64,000 nucleotides of DNA from Hippopus hippopus. Taxonomy: Eukaryota; Mollusca; Bivalvia; Cardiida; Cardiidae. Below the pieces are notes generated by a model. The model ran no database searches. It had not been told where the DNA came from and saw only the letters and a list, made by a program, of their open reading frames with translations. The stretch lies in NCBI GenBank assembly GCA_946811185.2, contig OX328109.1, positions 39,168,129 to 39,232,128 on the forward strand. The letters are read 5' to 3'. A program made the translations under genes and the position numbers. Below, piece by piece: positions 32,401 to 47,400 of the stretch. Every line of letters starts with the position of its first letter. Position 1 is the first letter of the stretch.

Positions 32401-35400
32401 GTAGACCGTTAGGAAAAACAAATTTAAAAAAAAAAAACTTGGTAAATAAGGAGAAATTACTAAGAATGAGCAAATTCTTCTATTGTTCAAATCTTGCTTT
32501 TGATTGTCATATCTCATAGCAGGTTTGAAAAGATGCCCGCATTTGGAAAAAAGGATGAATTTGAGCTACAACCTGACAAAGGGGGGTTTAATGCATCTCT
32601 GATGGATTTTACCAAACAAGTCATCATATAATTATAGATCCATAAAATACAATTTGTATAACAGTAAACTGAATCCTTTTGTAGAATGGTCCTTGAACAT
32701 GCAGAAAATTTACAAAAGGCAAAAAGTTTCTACTCGGGTCAGTCTGAGGTGACTGTACTGGCTGACCTGAGTCAATACTTTTTGCAGATACATTAACCCT
32801 TTACCACACAATGACGACTTTCAACGACCCTGGGTAAGAAGCCTTTTGAAAACATTGTGGGAAAACATTTTGAAAACATGTGGGAAGCCTTTTGAAAACA
32901 TTGTGGGAAAAGGAGAAAATGCTGGTAACCAGCATTTTCTCCTTTTCCCACAATGTTTTCTTCCCTATCAAAGAAAAATTGCACCATTTGAGCCACACTG
33001 AAGTTGTCGTCTGCAAATGCTTTCAATTCAGACAAGGCTAAAATTTTGTCGTCTGGTAAAGGATTAAGCCTCTTTTCACAGAGCATGGCTAATCTCTTTT
33101 AGGTTACTGAGCAAGGTGACTTGGGACTACAGAGGAGAAAGATGGTGGCCATTGCTTACATCCATTTTGATAACATCTCTAAAGTGTGCGTACCTGACAG
33201 GCCGAGTGCAGGATTATGTCAGTAACTGTGTGGAACTGATTGGTCCTTGTATCCTTTGTTTAAAGACAAAGAACAAAGAATCTGTGTGATAGTAATTTTG
33301 TGCCAAACCAAATTTTCCTCTGGTATCATAGCATATTGTATACAGATCATACATTCCTCTATTCCTTTTTCTTTTACCTATTTATACATACAGTGCCATT
33401 GACCTGTATTAGTTTACTAGCTGTTTTGCTTTTCTGTCATTTTTTATAGGTTATTTATTTACAAACAATCATGAACAAATGAATGAATGAACTTTATTGA
33501 CAAAAACTTGCAAAAGTATAGTCCTACATAAACATGAAAATTACGTACTGCAATATCACTGTATTGTAGTGGAAAAGAAAATAAGAAAGAAAATGATTTC
33601 ATAAGTTGCTAGAAAATCAGTAAAATAAGTTGAAAAGTTGCTGGAGGAACAGCCAAAGATACTCAACCAGTAGTTTGCAGCCTTGGAGGACTTTGTCTCA
33701 GAAAAATCAGCTGCTTAGCTCTTTACCAAACGACAAAATTACCAGCATTTTCTCCTTTTTTTACAATGTTTTTTATAGGCTTCTTTCTCAGGGTCGTTAA
33801 AAGTCATGATTGTGTGGTAAAGAGTTAATACAATCAATTGGTCCCTTCCAACAGTGCCCACTCATACTATCCCAAAACAACAGTATTCCAAGTATTTTTA
33901 TTGTGTATGATCTGTATTGTATAGTTATAACAATTTTTTGTCAAGGAATTTAAAGGGTTGAAATAAACAAGAGCAATAACTTACAAGAAAAAACAAAAAT
34001 AACAAAAAATGAACATTTTGTGTTTTAAATCCAGCACCTAGTACTATATTCCGATTACTTTACTTTAACCGTTTACCAAACAATCCCTGGTTTTCACGAC
34101 CCTGAGAAAGAAGCCTTTCGAAAACATTGTGGGAAAAGGAGAAAATGCTGGTAACCAGCATTTTCTCCTCTTCCCGCAATGTTTTCTTCCCTTCCCAGGA
34201 CAAACTTCAATATTTGAATCAGATTAATTTTGTTGTCTGCAAATGCTTTCAATTTGGACGAGTCTAAAATTTTGTCGTTTGGTATAGAGTTAAGTCTTGG
34301 TATGAGTGAATCAGGTCAGAGGTAAAGGTTTCATTCTGTATGTACCTAATGAAACTTAATTGTTGCATTGTATATCCAAGTGTTGCATTGTTGGAAAAAG
34401 TGCAAAATAAAGCCATAAATACTATCATAAATTAAGGAGTCCAATTTCAAATTGAATTGTTTTAAGAAGATAACATAAATATCATTGCATAAATCAAAGC
34501 ATTCTTTTAATTCTTTAAAAGATGAGAAAATTTTAGACCTATCCATATTAACTTTTTATATTAACAAAATTTTTAGACTAGTCCAAATTGAAAGCATTTG
34601 CAGACGACAATTTAAACATAGCTCAAGTGATAGAATTTGTATTTAATAGGGTAGAAAACATTGTGGGAAAAGGAGAAAATGCTGGTTACCAGCATTTTCT
34701 CCTTTTCCTACAATGTTTTCAAAAGATTTTTTTCTTAGGGTCGTTAAAACTGGGGATTGTGTGGTAAAGAGCATTTACAGAGGACAAATTGAGTGTGACT
34801 AGAATGTTAATTGTCTTGGAAGGGTAGAAAACATTGTTAAAAAAAGGACCAAATGTTGGTTGCTAGCAATTTCTCTTTTTCTCATAATGTTTTCAAACAT
34901 CTTCTTCACCAGTGTTTTTAAGATATTGGATTGTGTGGCAAAGGCTTAAATTATTGTAGCCAATTGTCCTGATGGAGATTTTTTTTTTTTTTTTTTATGA
35001 CATGAAGGCAAAAGGTGAAATTATTCAAACAAGACTACTCTAATGTAGATCTTTACTACACAACAAAATTTTAGTCTTGTTCAAATCCAAAGCATTTCAG
35101 ATGACAAATGTGGATCCCATAGTGGGATTTGATTTTTAAAATAAAGAAAGCATTGTGGGAAATGAAAAAAATGTTTGTTACCAGCATTTTCTCTTTTTCC
35201 CCACATTGTTTTCAAAAGTCCTCTTTCCCAGGGTCATTAAATGTTTTGATTGTGTGGGAAAGGATTAAGCCTGATCAGTATGATTAAAAGCACTGCAGAA
35301 TTACTTTATATTGTGATAACATTCATTTTTGCCAAAAAGTCTTTAACTCAGGCAGATACAACCTGTTCACAAGAAGAGAAAACCAGAATACAAATGAACT

Positions 35401-38400
35401 TGTTGAGGGTCATGTCTGTAAGTAGTATCAACAAATCAAATCACATATATGTAATGATTGAATTCTGTAAATGAATTAAATACTGATGCAATAATGAGTC
35501 ACTTAACTCTTTACCAAAGGACACAATTTTTAGACTATTCCAAATTGAGAGCATTGGCAGATAACATATTGACTGTGGCTCAAATGATGGAATTTGTATC
35601 TGAAAGAATAGAAAACATTGGTTGAATTCTGTAAATGAACTGATAATGATTGAATAATGAATCAATGAATTGATAATGATTGAATAATGAATCAGTGAAT
35701 TGATAATGATCAAATATTGAATCAGTTATCTCTTTACTAAATTACAAAATTTTCAGATTATTCCAGATTGAGAGCATTTGCAGATGACAAAGTGACTGTG
35801 GCTCAAATGATGGAATTTGTGTCTGAAAGAGTAGAAAACAGTATGGAAAATGGAGAAAATACTTCTTATTATCAACATTTTCTCCTTTTCCGACAATGTC
35901 TTCAAAAGCTCTATTCTTCAGGGTCGTTAGGAGTTAATTAGCCTCTCAATTATCATTTTTGTATTAGTCATAGATGGCTTTTAGTTTCTTCATTCTGGGA
36001 ACATTCCCTAATTTCTATTGATCTATTTTCAGTTGAACGTTAGAACCATGCAGTGCAGACCCAAGATCAGACTGCTAAATCTGTTCATTCTGATCTTAAT
36101 CTTCACTGTAAACAATAGCAACTTCAGCTTTTTGAAGGTTGATTTGTTTGATAGAATATTACGCATTTTCATTGTTTTGGTAGCCAAAACAGCAGATGTC
36201 AAAAACATTTCTTTTTTTGGAAGCCCTGTATTTTTATGCAGAATGATGCCCCAGAGGTAGAGCCTGGCCTGGACCCTGGGTGTGTGGAGAAAGCCAGGCC
36301 CCTGTGGACAGCTGTTACAGAGCCCTGTGTGTTCAATGTAGAAATGCAGAATATTGTACCTTGTGGTAAGCATGGATTTATCCTTATCCTCACCACTAGA
36401 TGTATTTTGTGGAGAGAATAAAGCAAGATCAGACTGCGCTTACATGCTGTCTGATCTTGCTCCACACTCACCACTGCTCTATCCATGGTTTGGGTCAGTT
36501 AATTCAGTTAATCCTTTACCACTTAATCTCAAGTTTTAATTACCCTGAGAAAGAAGGCTTTCAAAAACATTATGGAAAAAGGAGAATATGCTGGTAACCA
36601 GCATTTTCTCCTTTTCCCACAATGTTTTCTACCTATTCAAGGACAAATACTATAATTTTAAATACATTTGCATTGTCATCTCTAAATTCTTTCAATATGG
36701 ACAAGTATAAAATTTTGCTGTGTGGTAAGGGGTTAAATCAGTTAATTACCAATAAGGTTTATGGAATCTATTAGTGTAACTGTCAACAATTAAAATTCAG
36801 CGTGATAAGGGTTAATTGTTAATACTTCATACCGCATCTTTAACATATCTCCAGGAGCACAACTTTCCTTCTCTTGCAGCAAAGCTCTTATGTAAACATT
36901 GTAGGAGAAAAAGCACTTTTTAGGAACTGTTGAAATTCAGAATCTGATAACTAGGATTTGAAAGATTTGCATATCTCGATGTTTCGTAACTTTTCACAGT
37001 AGTGTTATCCTGATGGTCTCTCTTTTTAATGTTGATCTCTTTTACTGTCTATTATTAAGTGTAGGCAGACAAGAGTTTCATGAATATAAAAATTTTATGA
37101 TTGTATTTCTATGTACTTTAAACAATGATATCTTTTTGAGGCAGTTTTAGCTCATTCAGTGGCTCAGTGCCTAGAAAATTTTTTAATTTTGGGATTGAAA
37201 GTTTGAACTCTTTACCACATGACAAAAAATTTAGACTAGTCCAAAATGAAAGCATGTTCAGACAACAAAGTAAATGTGACTCAAAAATTGAAATTTGTTT
37301 TGGGAAGAGTAGAAATCATCGTGGAAAAAGGAGAAAATGCTGGTTTCCCAGCATTTTCTCCTTTTCCCAAAATGTTTTCAAAACCTTTTTTTTTTTAAAG
37401 GGTCATTAAAAGTCATGATTGGGTGGTGGAGGGTTATGGGAGTAAAGACTTGACATGTTATTGACTGTTTCACAGTTGAATGTAAGGCCAGATTTACGAA
37501 CCAAGCAGTGGCAGCAGACCAGGAGGTAGAAGTCGAGGTTTATCTTCGTGTTCGATGTCCATTTCCTGTACGATTTTCAAAAGTCAGCGTGTCATTGAAC
37601 AATCAGGTTTGTATATAGATGAAACTGTTCCTTTTAGCCTGAAAGCAGCTTGCGACAAGATTACATTTTGGCAAGTTTTATAGAAATTTGTCTAAAGAGT
37701 AAAAAATTTGTTGTTGCCTTCAAAGATGACTACGGAAATTTAGGTACTGACTTGAAGTGCATGTTTGAAGATGTGACTAATATCCAGTTTTTGTGAAGTT
37801 TTGTGAAATTTTATGACATTTCTTATCCTCTTGTCATAGGGTAGCCATGATCATTCAGGAAGCTACATGTTTTAAGCAGAACTACCGTATTCTAGCACAG
37901 AGGTGCATTTTTCTTTTTTTTTTGATTTCTAATACTATATATTAATGTCTCAATTGGGTTATCTTACAAAATGAAATTCTAGTTAAGATAATATTTATAA
38001 ATCATTTTAATGGCAGACTGTAGCAAGCATGGAGGTTAAAAAAACTGAAATTTGCCCTCAGAAGGGAAGAAAATATTGTGGCAAAAGGAGGAAATGCTGG
38101 CCGTCTTCCTAAAGGTACCAAAAACTCTGGATAGTGTGGTAAAGGGTTAAGTTAAAACTTAGCAGTGATAATTGTCAGAAGTAATTGATGCTCTTGAACT
38201 GAACTGTTAAAAAAAATGATTCATTGTATCTATAATTACAGCTATACAATCAGTATTTAGAGGTAATTGACGGACATGGAATATCAGCAGCCTCAGACAC
38301 AGAAAGTAAAGAGGGAAATCTGTACCTAGTGGCTGGCACACCCAGGTGTTACAAGTTCAGGTTCCTCCCAGTCCAGGAAGATGTTGGAAGTGAACTTGAG

Positions 38401-41400
38401 GTATGTCATAGAAAGTTCAGTCATATTTAACCTTTAACTATACAAACCTACGTTTTAAAGACCCCAAGGAAGGAGGCTTATGAAAATGTGTGAAATGGTG
38501 AAAATGTTGGTGAACAGCGTTTCCTCCTTTTCCACTATTTGTTTTACCCATGCTGATCAGTAACTGCCTTTAAAGTACTTCAGGCCCTCAAGGACCTCTT
38601 GTCAACAGCTTATCAATGCATTTCTATAGTTTTTTTTACTCGTACAAAGCACACACTCTTTCCATTTTTTCGCTTTTTGTAATAGACAAGCTCAGATCTA
38701 AATAAATGGGTGAAACAGGATTCAATTTTATTGAAATGACTTCCATCAGTTTGTAGAAAGGACGGGTTTCAAACTTAAAACTTCCAGTATAAAATAACTG
38801 AAGTGATATGTGGAAAAGTCATTTAAGAACTAAACATCAACAATATGTTACACATCTTTTGATTCTTCTATAGATTACTGGGGTATGTGTGGTGATGGGG
38901 TCGGAGACAGCCCGCTGTGCCGTGATGACGTGGGTTGGAGGTGGAGGGGACGCAGTGGCACCGTTGCAGACTGCCCAGTCCTTATTGCCAAAGAAACCAA
39001 GCAAAAACTCCATTGACTGGGACCAAATAGATATTGTACAGTCAACCAGGTCAGGAGACTTTATCATGATTTGAGTATAATCTTTGAAATCCTTTTACCC
39101 TTAAAATGCCTTTCACAACTGTAATTGCTTTAGTGGCCAATATAAATCAAGATGAGACTGCACAAAACATGCAGTCTTATCTTTGATCCACATTGTCCAC
39201 TTAGCTTAACTCTATACCAAACAACAAAATTGTAGACTGGTCCAAATTGAAAGCGTTTTGCAGATGACAGCATAAATGTGACTCAAAAATAGAAGTTTGT
39301 TTTGGGAAGGGTAAGAAACATTGTGGGAAAAGGAGAAAATGCTGGTTACAAGCATTTTCTTCTTTTTCCACAATGTTTTAAAAAGGCTTTTTTCTCCGGG
39401 TCGTTAAAACTTGGGATTGTGTGGTAAAGGGCCTAGGATTACACTTTGGAATAATAATAAACATCAAACACACAAAGTACATGTATCAGATATTAGTTGC
39501 CACACAGGGTTATTGGTCAACTGGTTCCTGGTTTGTCTTCATGACCTTGTTTTACAGATATGAATTTTAGAATGGAGTTATGTCTCGTACGTTTTTCAGA
39601 ATTTTGTTTCCTAGTTATGTGTATATTTTTCGAACTTTTTTGTTGATTAGTTTCAAAGGTATTTTCTACAAAATTTTTGACTTGTTTTGTGTATATTTCC
39701 AGAATTGTGTCAAGACCAGCCAACCTAGATATTTTGTTACAACATCAGGCGCCCAGTCTACAGAATGAGTTTTACTTGATTAATGTGACTGTTACAAACA
39801 AGGAGCAAGTTCCGATTACCAATGTCAGGTAATTTACATCTGATCTGTACATAGAGATCAGACTGCACAGACTGAACCTTTTAAAAGTATGGAAATTATA
39901 CTAAGGATGACAATCTGTTAATTTATGGTCAGACCAAGTGTTAGTTGCTTACAGAAAAATTAATCTTAAAATCAGGTAGAAAGTATACAAAAGATAGAGC
40001 ACCTGGCAACTTTTGACCTATTTGCACATTGACCGACTGTACAATAACAGATTGTCACCATCACAATTATTTCCATACTTTTAAGTGATGTGATTTAAAT
40101 TTAAATGCATTTTAACACCCGTTTTGTTTGCTTTTGGCAGCTACTGGGCCATTAAGTATCCTTGAAAAAATAACTACTCATCATATTGCAATATTTGGGT
40201 CTTTTTTACCTTTTATAATGTAAAGGTTCATTTCATCTATATGGGGAATTTAAGGGTTTTACCCTTCAACACACAGACCCAGAAGAAAATGGCTTTTGAA
40301 ACCATTATGGGAAAAGAGAAAATGCTGATGACCAGCATTTAACAAGCATTTTCTCCTTTTTCCCACCAATCAGCTTTTTCTCCTTTTCCCACCATGTTTT
40401 CTACACTTCAAAAGATAAATCTAATTACTTGTACCACATCTAGTTTGTTGTCAGGATGTCTGAAAATAGTTTTAGTTTGGACAATTCTGAAGTTTTCTAG
40501 TCTGGTAAAGAGTTAACCTGTTAAGCCTTACAACATTACTAAGACTTTAACCCTTTACCAAACAATCCCTTGTTTTCACAACCCTGGGAAAGAAGGCTTT
40601 TGAAAACATTGTTTGGAAAGGGAGAAAATGCTGGTAACCAGCATTTTCTCCTTTTCCCACAATGTTTTCTACCCTATCAGAGAGCTCAAGTTCATTTGCA
40701 CAATTTTGAATCCATTGTCTGAAGATCTTTTGAAATAGAAAGAGTCCAAAAGTCGATGTTTGGGAAAGAGTTAAATAGCATTTTGATCTACACTGGTTTC
40801 AAAAGCGCCTTATTCATGTATTTTCCATTGGAGGTTTCAATAGATTTATGATCTGCTTTCCAACCTCTTTAGCTTTCCCAAAATAATCTAGATAAGTTAG
40901 GTATAGAAGTCAATAATTTTCCTCATTTTTTCAGCCTATCTGTCAGTGTGCCAGAGAAGGATGATTCAGAAAGATCTAGTAAGTCATTAACTTATACAGT
41001 TAGTTTTGTATCTTTTTCAGCTCAGGTGTTTTTAAAGAAAACATTGTCATCATTGTCTGTGTTGTCAATACTGGATATTTACTTCAAACTTGAGCTAGTT
41101 GTTAACTTTCAAAAGGGAAACCCACACAACAAGAGCAGGTAATTGTCAAAATATTTTCACCAAAGTTAGGCTCCATTTTCAAGTCAATTTTTTACTGAAA
41201 ATCAATCTATTTCTGAAAGCATCTGCAGTCAAAAAAGTGCTGGCACCTGCATGCAGTGCTCTTGATCACATCTCCCTTTCTTTCTGTCCAGGGTTCTATT
41301 TCTAGCAAACAAACTATTTCCTTTCAAGCTGCCTTGAAATGGTTTCCATTACCTGTACAAGGGTTACTTTTAACAAATTGATTGCGACTTACAATATATA

Positions 41401-44400
41401 CCTTTTACTTATTACTCTTTATCATCACTTCCTAAAAACCTTACCAGATCTCTCAGGTTCCCAAAGCTGACCTGACCATCAGGAGATACAAACCCAAAAC
41501 TCTGATACAAACAGCTGCTATTCAACCCATACACAACTGTGTAGGGATATCAAAGTTTCCTTGTAAATACATGTACTGTAAAAGGCACAATGTTTTAACT
41601 ATTTCAGCACACATAAGTTTGGACAGAGCAGAGTTTGATGGACGAGTTGTATCCAAACTATCTTACATTGACCTTGGAAACATAGAGAAGGATGCCACCA
41701 TCTCTAAGATCATTTTTGTGAAGAGTTTGCAGACAGGCAACAAATCGGTAAACTTTCAGGTAAGCCACTTGTACTCTTAGGACATAGCTTTTCTTGATTT
41801 TGCAAACAGAATAGGTCAAGATCAGACTACACACAATACAACCACTTATCTAGATATTTGATGAAAGTGGGTTAATTTTATGACTGTACATTGATTTTGA
41901 ATTCTAACATGACACATGAATTTAATAATTGAACCAAGATAGAAAGAAGATTATTTCGATTCTAACATCACAAACTCTAAATCAAAGAAAAACAAGTTCA
42001 TACTTAGAGTAAAAACCATGGATGCAGATTATATTCCATTGAATAACTTACTTACTTACTTTATACAGAATGACGTCACTCTATATAGAATGACGTCACA
42101 CTACATAGAATAACAAAGATTTTACCACGCTTTCTGTTGAACTGTGTTTATAGAGCCAAATTTATGCGGCACAATAAACCACGTTGTCAGTTATGAGACC
42201 CAATGAATAAACCACTCATTTATTGTGCCGCATAAATCACAACTGTGGTTTATTGAACGATAAACCACGATAGAAAAAAGATTATTTCTTAAATAACAAT
42301 TACGTCTTATATCAGAGACATACTGTGGCAAAAGGGGGCTTAATGCCTCTGTAATGCATTATACCGAGCAAGTCGTCACACAATTATGGATCCATAAAAT
42401 CCATTCTGTATAACAACCGACTTAATCATGAGGTAAACTGGTTCTTGGACTTTTGGAAACTTGATCAATAGCAAAAAGTTTTGGCCCAGGTCAGCCTGCG
42501 CAGACTGACCTGGTTCAATACTTTTTGCAAATGCTTTAAGCCCCCTTTTCACAGAGCATGGCTCATTTATAGATTTTTCTTAATGGGCTTTACATAGCTC
42601 AATAATAGAGGTTTACAGGTAAATCTAGGTCAATGGTGTTTTGGCAGGGTATATTACGACAGGAATTTTACAATTGACATTGCATTATGCTTAACCCATG
42701 TGTTAGATAAGAAATTTCTTAGTGGAATTATTACACTGAAAACAATATAAGCATGTGATAAAATTCAAACTAACTGTTTGGCCCCTGTCCTTTCTCTGAT
42801 GACCAAGATTTGACCCTTACCACACAAGTCCGTTTTTTTTTTTTTTTTTTTTTTCACAACTCTGAGGAAGAAGGCTTTTGCAAACATTGTGGGAAAGGGA
42901 GAAAATGCTGATAGCCAGCATTTTCTCCCTTTCCCACAATATTTTCAAAAGCCTTTCCTACACTCTTTTACACCCTATCTAATACAAATCCAATTATTTC
43001 AGCCACATGTTTGAGCCACGTTTAAATTGTTATTTATTCACAGGTGGATTACAGTATAAATGTTCAGGCCAAACATCATACCATACCATGTGCTTGTTCC
43101 AAGTCAGAACAGATCAGTCTCTCAACTGTCTGTCCGTTTGAGGTCTCTGTTAAACTAATGAATATGAAGGTCAGTCAGAGGATCTATTGCCACATTACAT
43201 CTATATACCTCTAATGATAGTTCTTATTTATGTTGGAATGAGCTGCACAAGCAAGCCCCGCTAGATAGCTTAAATCTTTACCAAACAACAAAATTTTATA
43301 CCAGTCCAAATTGAAAGCATTTGCAGCTGACAAATTAGATGTTGCCTAGATTATGGGATTTGTATCTGAGAGGGTAGAAACATTGTGCGAAAAGAGGTAC
43401 ATGCTGGTTACAAGCATTTTCCCCTTTCCACACAATATTTTCAAAAGCTTTATTCTTCTGGGTCGTTAAAATTTGGTGTTGTGTAGTAAAGGCTTAATGG
43501 CTAATATACTGGACAGGTATTACAGGGGTCCCTTGCTCATATCCCAGCCTTACCTTCAGCTTCTTTGCTGGTTATCATTTAAACAGGATTTAAGACAGAA
43601 ATAATCTTTTGAGGAACATTTAATTTTAAAATGCCGTCGATATGAATGAGTCTGAAATTTTGTTTTTCGGTAAAGAGTAAAACTTTTTTCAAATCTTAAG
43701 TCTGTAGCAAACAACAAATATTTAGCCTTGAATTGAAAAGCACTTAATTCAGGTGCAAATGTTATGATTTGTCCAGGAAAGGGTAGAAAACATTGTGATA
43801 AAAGAAGAAAATGCTTGTTTTTTTTTTAATCCTTTTTAAGAGATCATTTTTTTCATTTACAAAAGATGCTTTGCTCAGCTGTGAATTGTTTCAATATAAC
43901 TTTAGAATTTTTTTACATTTTGAATTTTATTGACTTTCAGTTCGAGACTATAGAATCTATCCAAGCTGAGGAACCATTTTTATTGATGCCAGAATTAAAA
44001 TGTACTTCTCCATGGGCAGTAGATATTGAGGATAGTGACTTACAACTGGTAAGAGTATAATTGTCTGATTATGTTACAAGCTTTAACCTTTATAATTGTT
44101 GAAATTATAACATCCCCTTGCTAAACCATGTTTTTAGCACTCCTCTACAATCAATGTTTTTATTTCACCCTTGAAAAATGAGTTTTCTTAATATCCATAT
44201 TCCACAGGGATATTTTGTAGAGGGTTAAGTCACTGTTGCTGGCAGTGTAAGTCAAGATGACTCTACTCACAATGTGCAGTATGATCTTTGACATACATTT
44301 GGGCCTAATCATATGAAGGATTAATCCTTAACCATACATTTAAATTTTAGGCTTGTCCAAATTAAAAGCATATGCATACAGCAACTTAAAGTTTGGCTAA

Positions 44401-47400
44401 ACTAATGTAATTCAATTATCAAAGGGTAGAAAATTTTTCCATACACATGTTTTCAAAAGTTTTCTCCCTCAGGGTCTTGGAAAAATTGGATGGTGTAGTA
44501 AAGTGTACATGTTGGGCTTATAAAGGTTAACGTCATTTTCATTTCAGACCACAGGAATAGAGAAAGCAGATGAAAGCCAGTCACAGCTTCATGGAGGTAA
44601 GGTTGAAAGCAGAGCATCATGGTCATGGTCTGTGAGTTAAGTGTTAATCTGTCATACTGAGAGGCTATAAATATGGTTGCATTTTTGTCCTGACAGCAAA
44701 TACTGGATTTAATCTGAAGGGAACATTCATCAAAAGTTATTATTCTTGAAGAACTTACTTAATAATGATGTAATAGAGATAAGTTAAATGTATGAGTTTA
44801 TTGCAATGGAGTATGATGATAATTATTTATGTACGTAAAATTGTTAGCTTTATTAATTATTCTGGTATTTTCATACTAGACAGTCTCATCTGTGACTGCA
44901 TTGTTTTTAAGACAGTCATCAAGTTAACTTGGTCCTTCGAAAGTTCTTTAAAAAAAATTAACCATGTATATTGCCCCTCTCCTAGACATGTAATGTGCCT
45001 TTGGGGGATTAAATTAAGAGTATTCAGCATATTTCATTTTGTTCTCATTCTATTGTGATTTTCCTTTACAGTTTGTTTGAAGAAAAGTGAATGTGCTGCA
45101 GAGTGCTTCTGTTTGATATCAGTGAACACTGTACAAACTTCTGTCTCACTGGGAAATTATATTTTACATTGGAAAAGGTAGGTTTAAATGGCTTAATTTA
45201 ACCTTTCACCAAATTGTGTTTTTACAATCCTGAAGAAAAAGATTTGAAAAAAAGAAATGTGGAAAAAGGAGCATTTTCTCCTTTACCCAGAATGTTCCTT
45301 AACCTTTTAAAGATGAATTATATAGTTTGAGCCACATTCAAGTTGCTGTCTGCAGATGCAGATGTAGACAAGACTTATTTGTAAAATGTGTTTGTATGGT
45401 AAAGAGACAACACACACATTTTTGTTTACGGGAACAAGACAGTTCCCCGACAAGACAGTTCCCTGACACAAGTTTTCGAGACAGTTCCCCGACAGATTTG
45501 GAGACAGTTACCCAACACTTTTGAAGACAGTTCCCCGACACTTTTGTTTCGTGTCAAATGACAAAAAAAATCTTATCATGGATAATAAATGTTTGATGAT
45601 GGATTTTATGGATAAATGACTGACTGACTTTGTGACTGACTGAAGTATTTGTACATGTGATTGGCAAGTACATTTGGTCACCGTGGTAACGTCTATAAGC
45701 TTAGTTCGCCGGAACAGTTTGACAGCCTTTTGTCACAAAATATCAAACAATATCAAAATACACTACATTCTCCCAAATGGTATATATATCTACAATATAC
45801 ATGTATGTAAAATTGTCCAAGTGTACAAGGTAAACAGAAAAGGTATTTCACTCAGGTAACCCCCCCTCGCCCTCTTTACTGTATTTCTATAAAACATAAA
45901 TGAATACACATAGCTAAAATACAAATTATCCAAAAACTTTAAAAAATCACCTCTAAATAATCTTGAATCATATCCTTTTATCAATTCTGATGCTAGCTAA
46001 AAGTCTTCTTAAATTTCTAATATTTTCATGACAGTCGTGATTCATTTTGAATGCACCCATGAGAGAATAGCTACCCGTCATTCTATATAAAGAAATCTTC
46101 TTCACAAGGTACAAATAATTCGATCACAACATCAATTATCCACGAATATTTCTAATTTCTCATAATTATCAATCATAATTGTGTATTATAGTGTATAAAA
46201 GGTTATTTGACATGAAACAAAAGTGTCTTGGAACTGTATTCAAAAGTGTCAGGGAACTGTCTCCAAATCTGTCGGGGAACTGTCTCGAAAACTTGTGTCT
46301 GGGAACTGTCTTGTCGGGGAACCGTCTTGATACAATTGTTTACCACACAAGTACATGTTCTTACACCTGTTCATTCAACAGGTATTGAAAACATTGAGGG
46401 GAAAGAAGCTATGGCTTGTTACAAGCTATTGCTCCATTTGATGTTTCCAAGATTGGTCTGCTGCACATGTGTAATTTGTATTGATATATGAGGTATGCTC
46501 TGACAAAAGGGGTTTTAATGTATCTATGTGATGTACTATACCAAGCAAGTCATCACATAGTTATGAATCCATGAAATCAATTCTATTAACTCTTTACCAA
46601 ATGACAAAAATGTAGACTTGTCCCAATTGAAAGTATTTGCAGACGACAATTAAACTGAGCTTAATTGATGGAATTTGTCATTGATAGGGTAGAAAACATT
46701 GTGGGATAAGGAGAAAATGCTGGTTACCAGCATTTTCTCCTTTTCCCACAATGTTTTCAAAAGGCTTCTTTCTCAGGGTCGTTAAAAGTCGAGATTGTGT
46801 GGTAAAGGGTTAACAACTAGCTGAATCATGAGGTTGAATGAACCTTCATGCAGAAAATTTACAAATAAGAAAAAGTTACAACCCAGGTCAGACTGCGCAG
46901 GCTGACCAGGGGACATACTTTTTGCAGATGCATTAAACCCCTTTTTCATAGAGCATGGCTCATATATAAACGTATTCATATATTAATTCAGAAACATGTT
47001 GACTACTAAGAACTTGTAAGGATGCCGGTAAGTTATCATCTGAAAACCTGTTTTAAGAAGAAACAAGTTTGACTTTTTCTTCTGCTCTCATGGTATAGTT
47101 GTGCTGCTTGTTGAATAGATTGTTTTATCTGATTCAAAATAATGTGGTCATCTCAACACTTATCCAAGATAATCAAGGATAAAACGTGATGAGAATATAG
47201 TTCCTTGTTGTGAACTAATCTCAGATTATGTTGTTATTGTCTGCCAGCCAAACCCAGTAGCATAGTTTGTAACATACAAAGCTAGGAATCAATGGGCAAG
47301 TTCGCATTCCAGCTCACTCAATCTTATTTTAATTGATGATCATGATTGCATAATATTTCCTCACACTCATAGCTGAACAATGTTTTAATGATGTTTATGT

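Larger units (their letters stand above)
33249..35355 (+). other. TRAPPC11: U12-type (minor spliceosome) intron 13 of TRAPPC11
   Basis: The donor is exactly GTATCCTTT. Near the 3' end TCTTTAAC (35340-35347) fits the U12 branch consensus, with its adenosine 9-10 nt before the final GCAG. Only this acceptor keeps the frame and gives equal length to the human alignment. The earlier CCAAAAAG and AACTCAG sites break the frame. Confidence 0.85.

Noticed and set aside
35340..35417. Exon 14 starting at the CCAAAAAG acceptor
   Set aside because: It would leave the reading frame wrong for the rest of exon 14 and give a peptide unlike TRAPPC11. The U12-type acceptor at 35355 restores frame and alignment length.
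36029..36486. Several overlapping minus-strand frames of 95-114 codons
   Set aside because: They are shadows of TRAPPC11 exon 15 and a family D palindrome.
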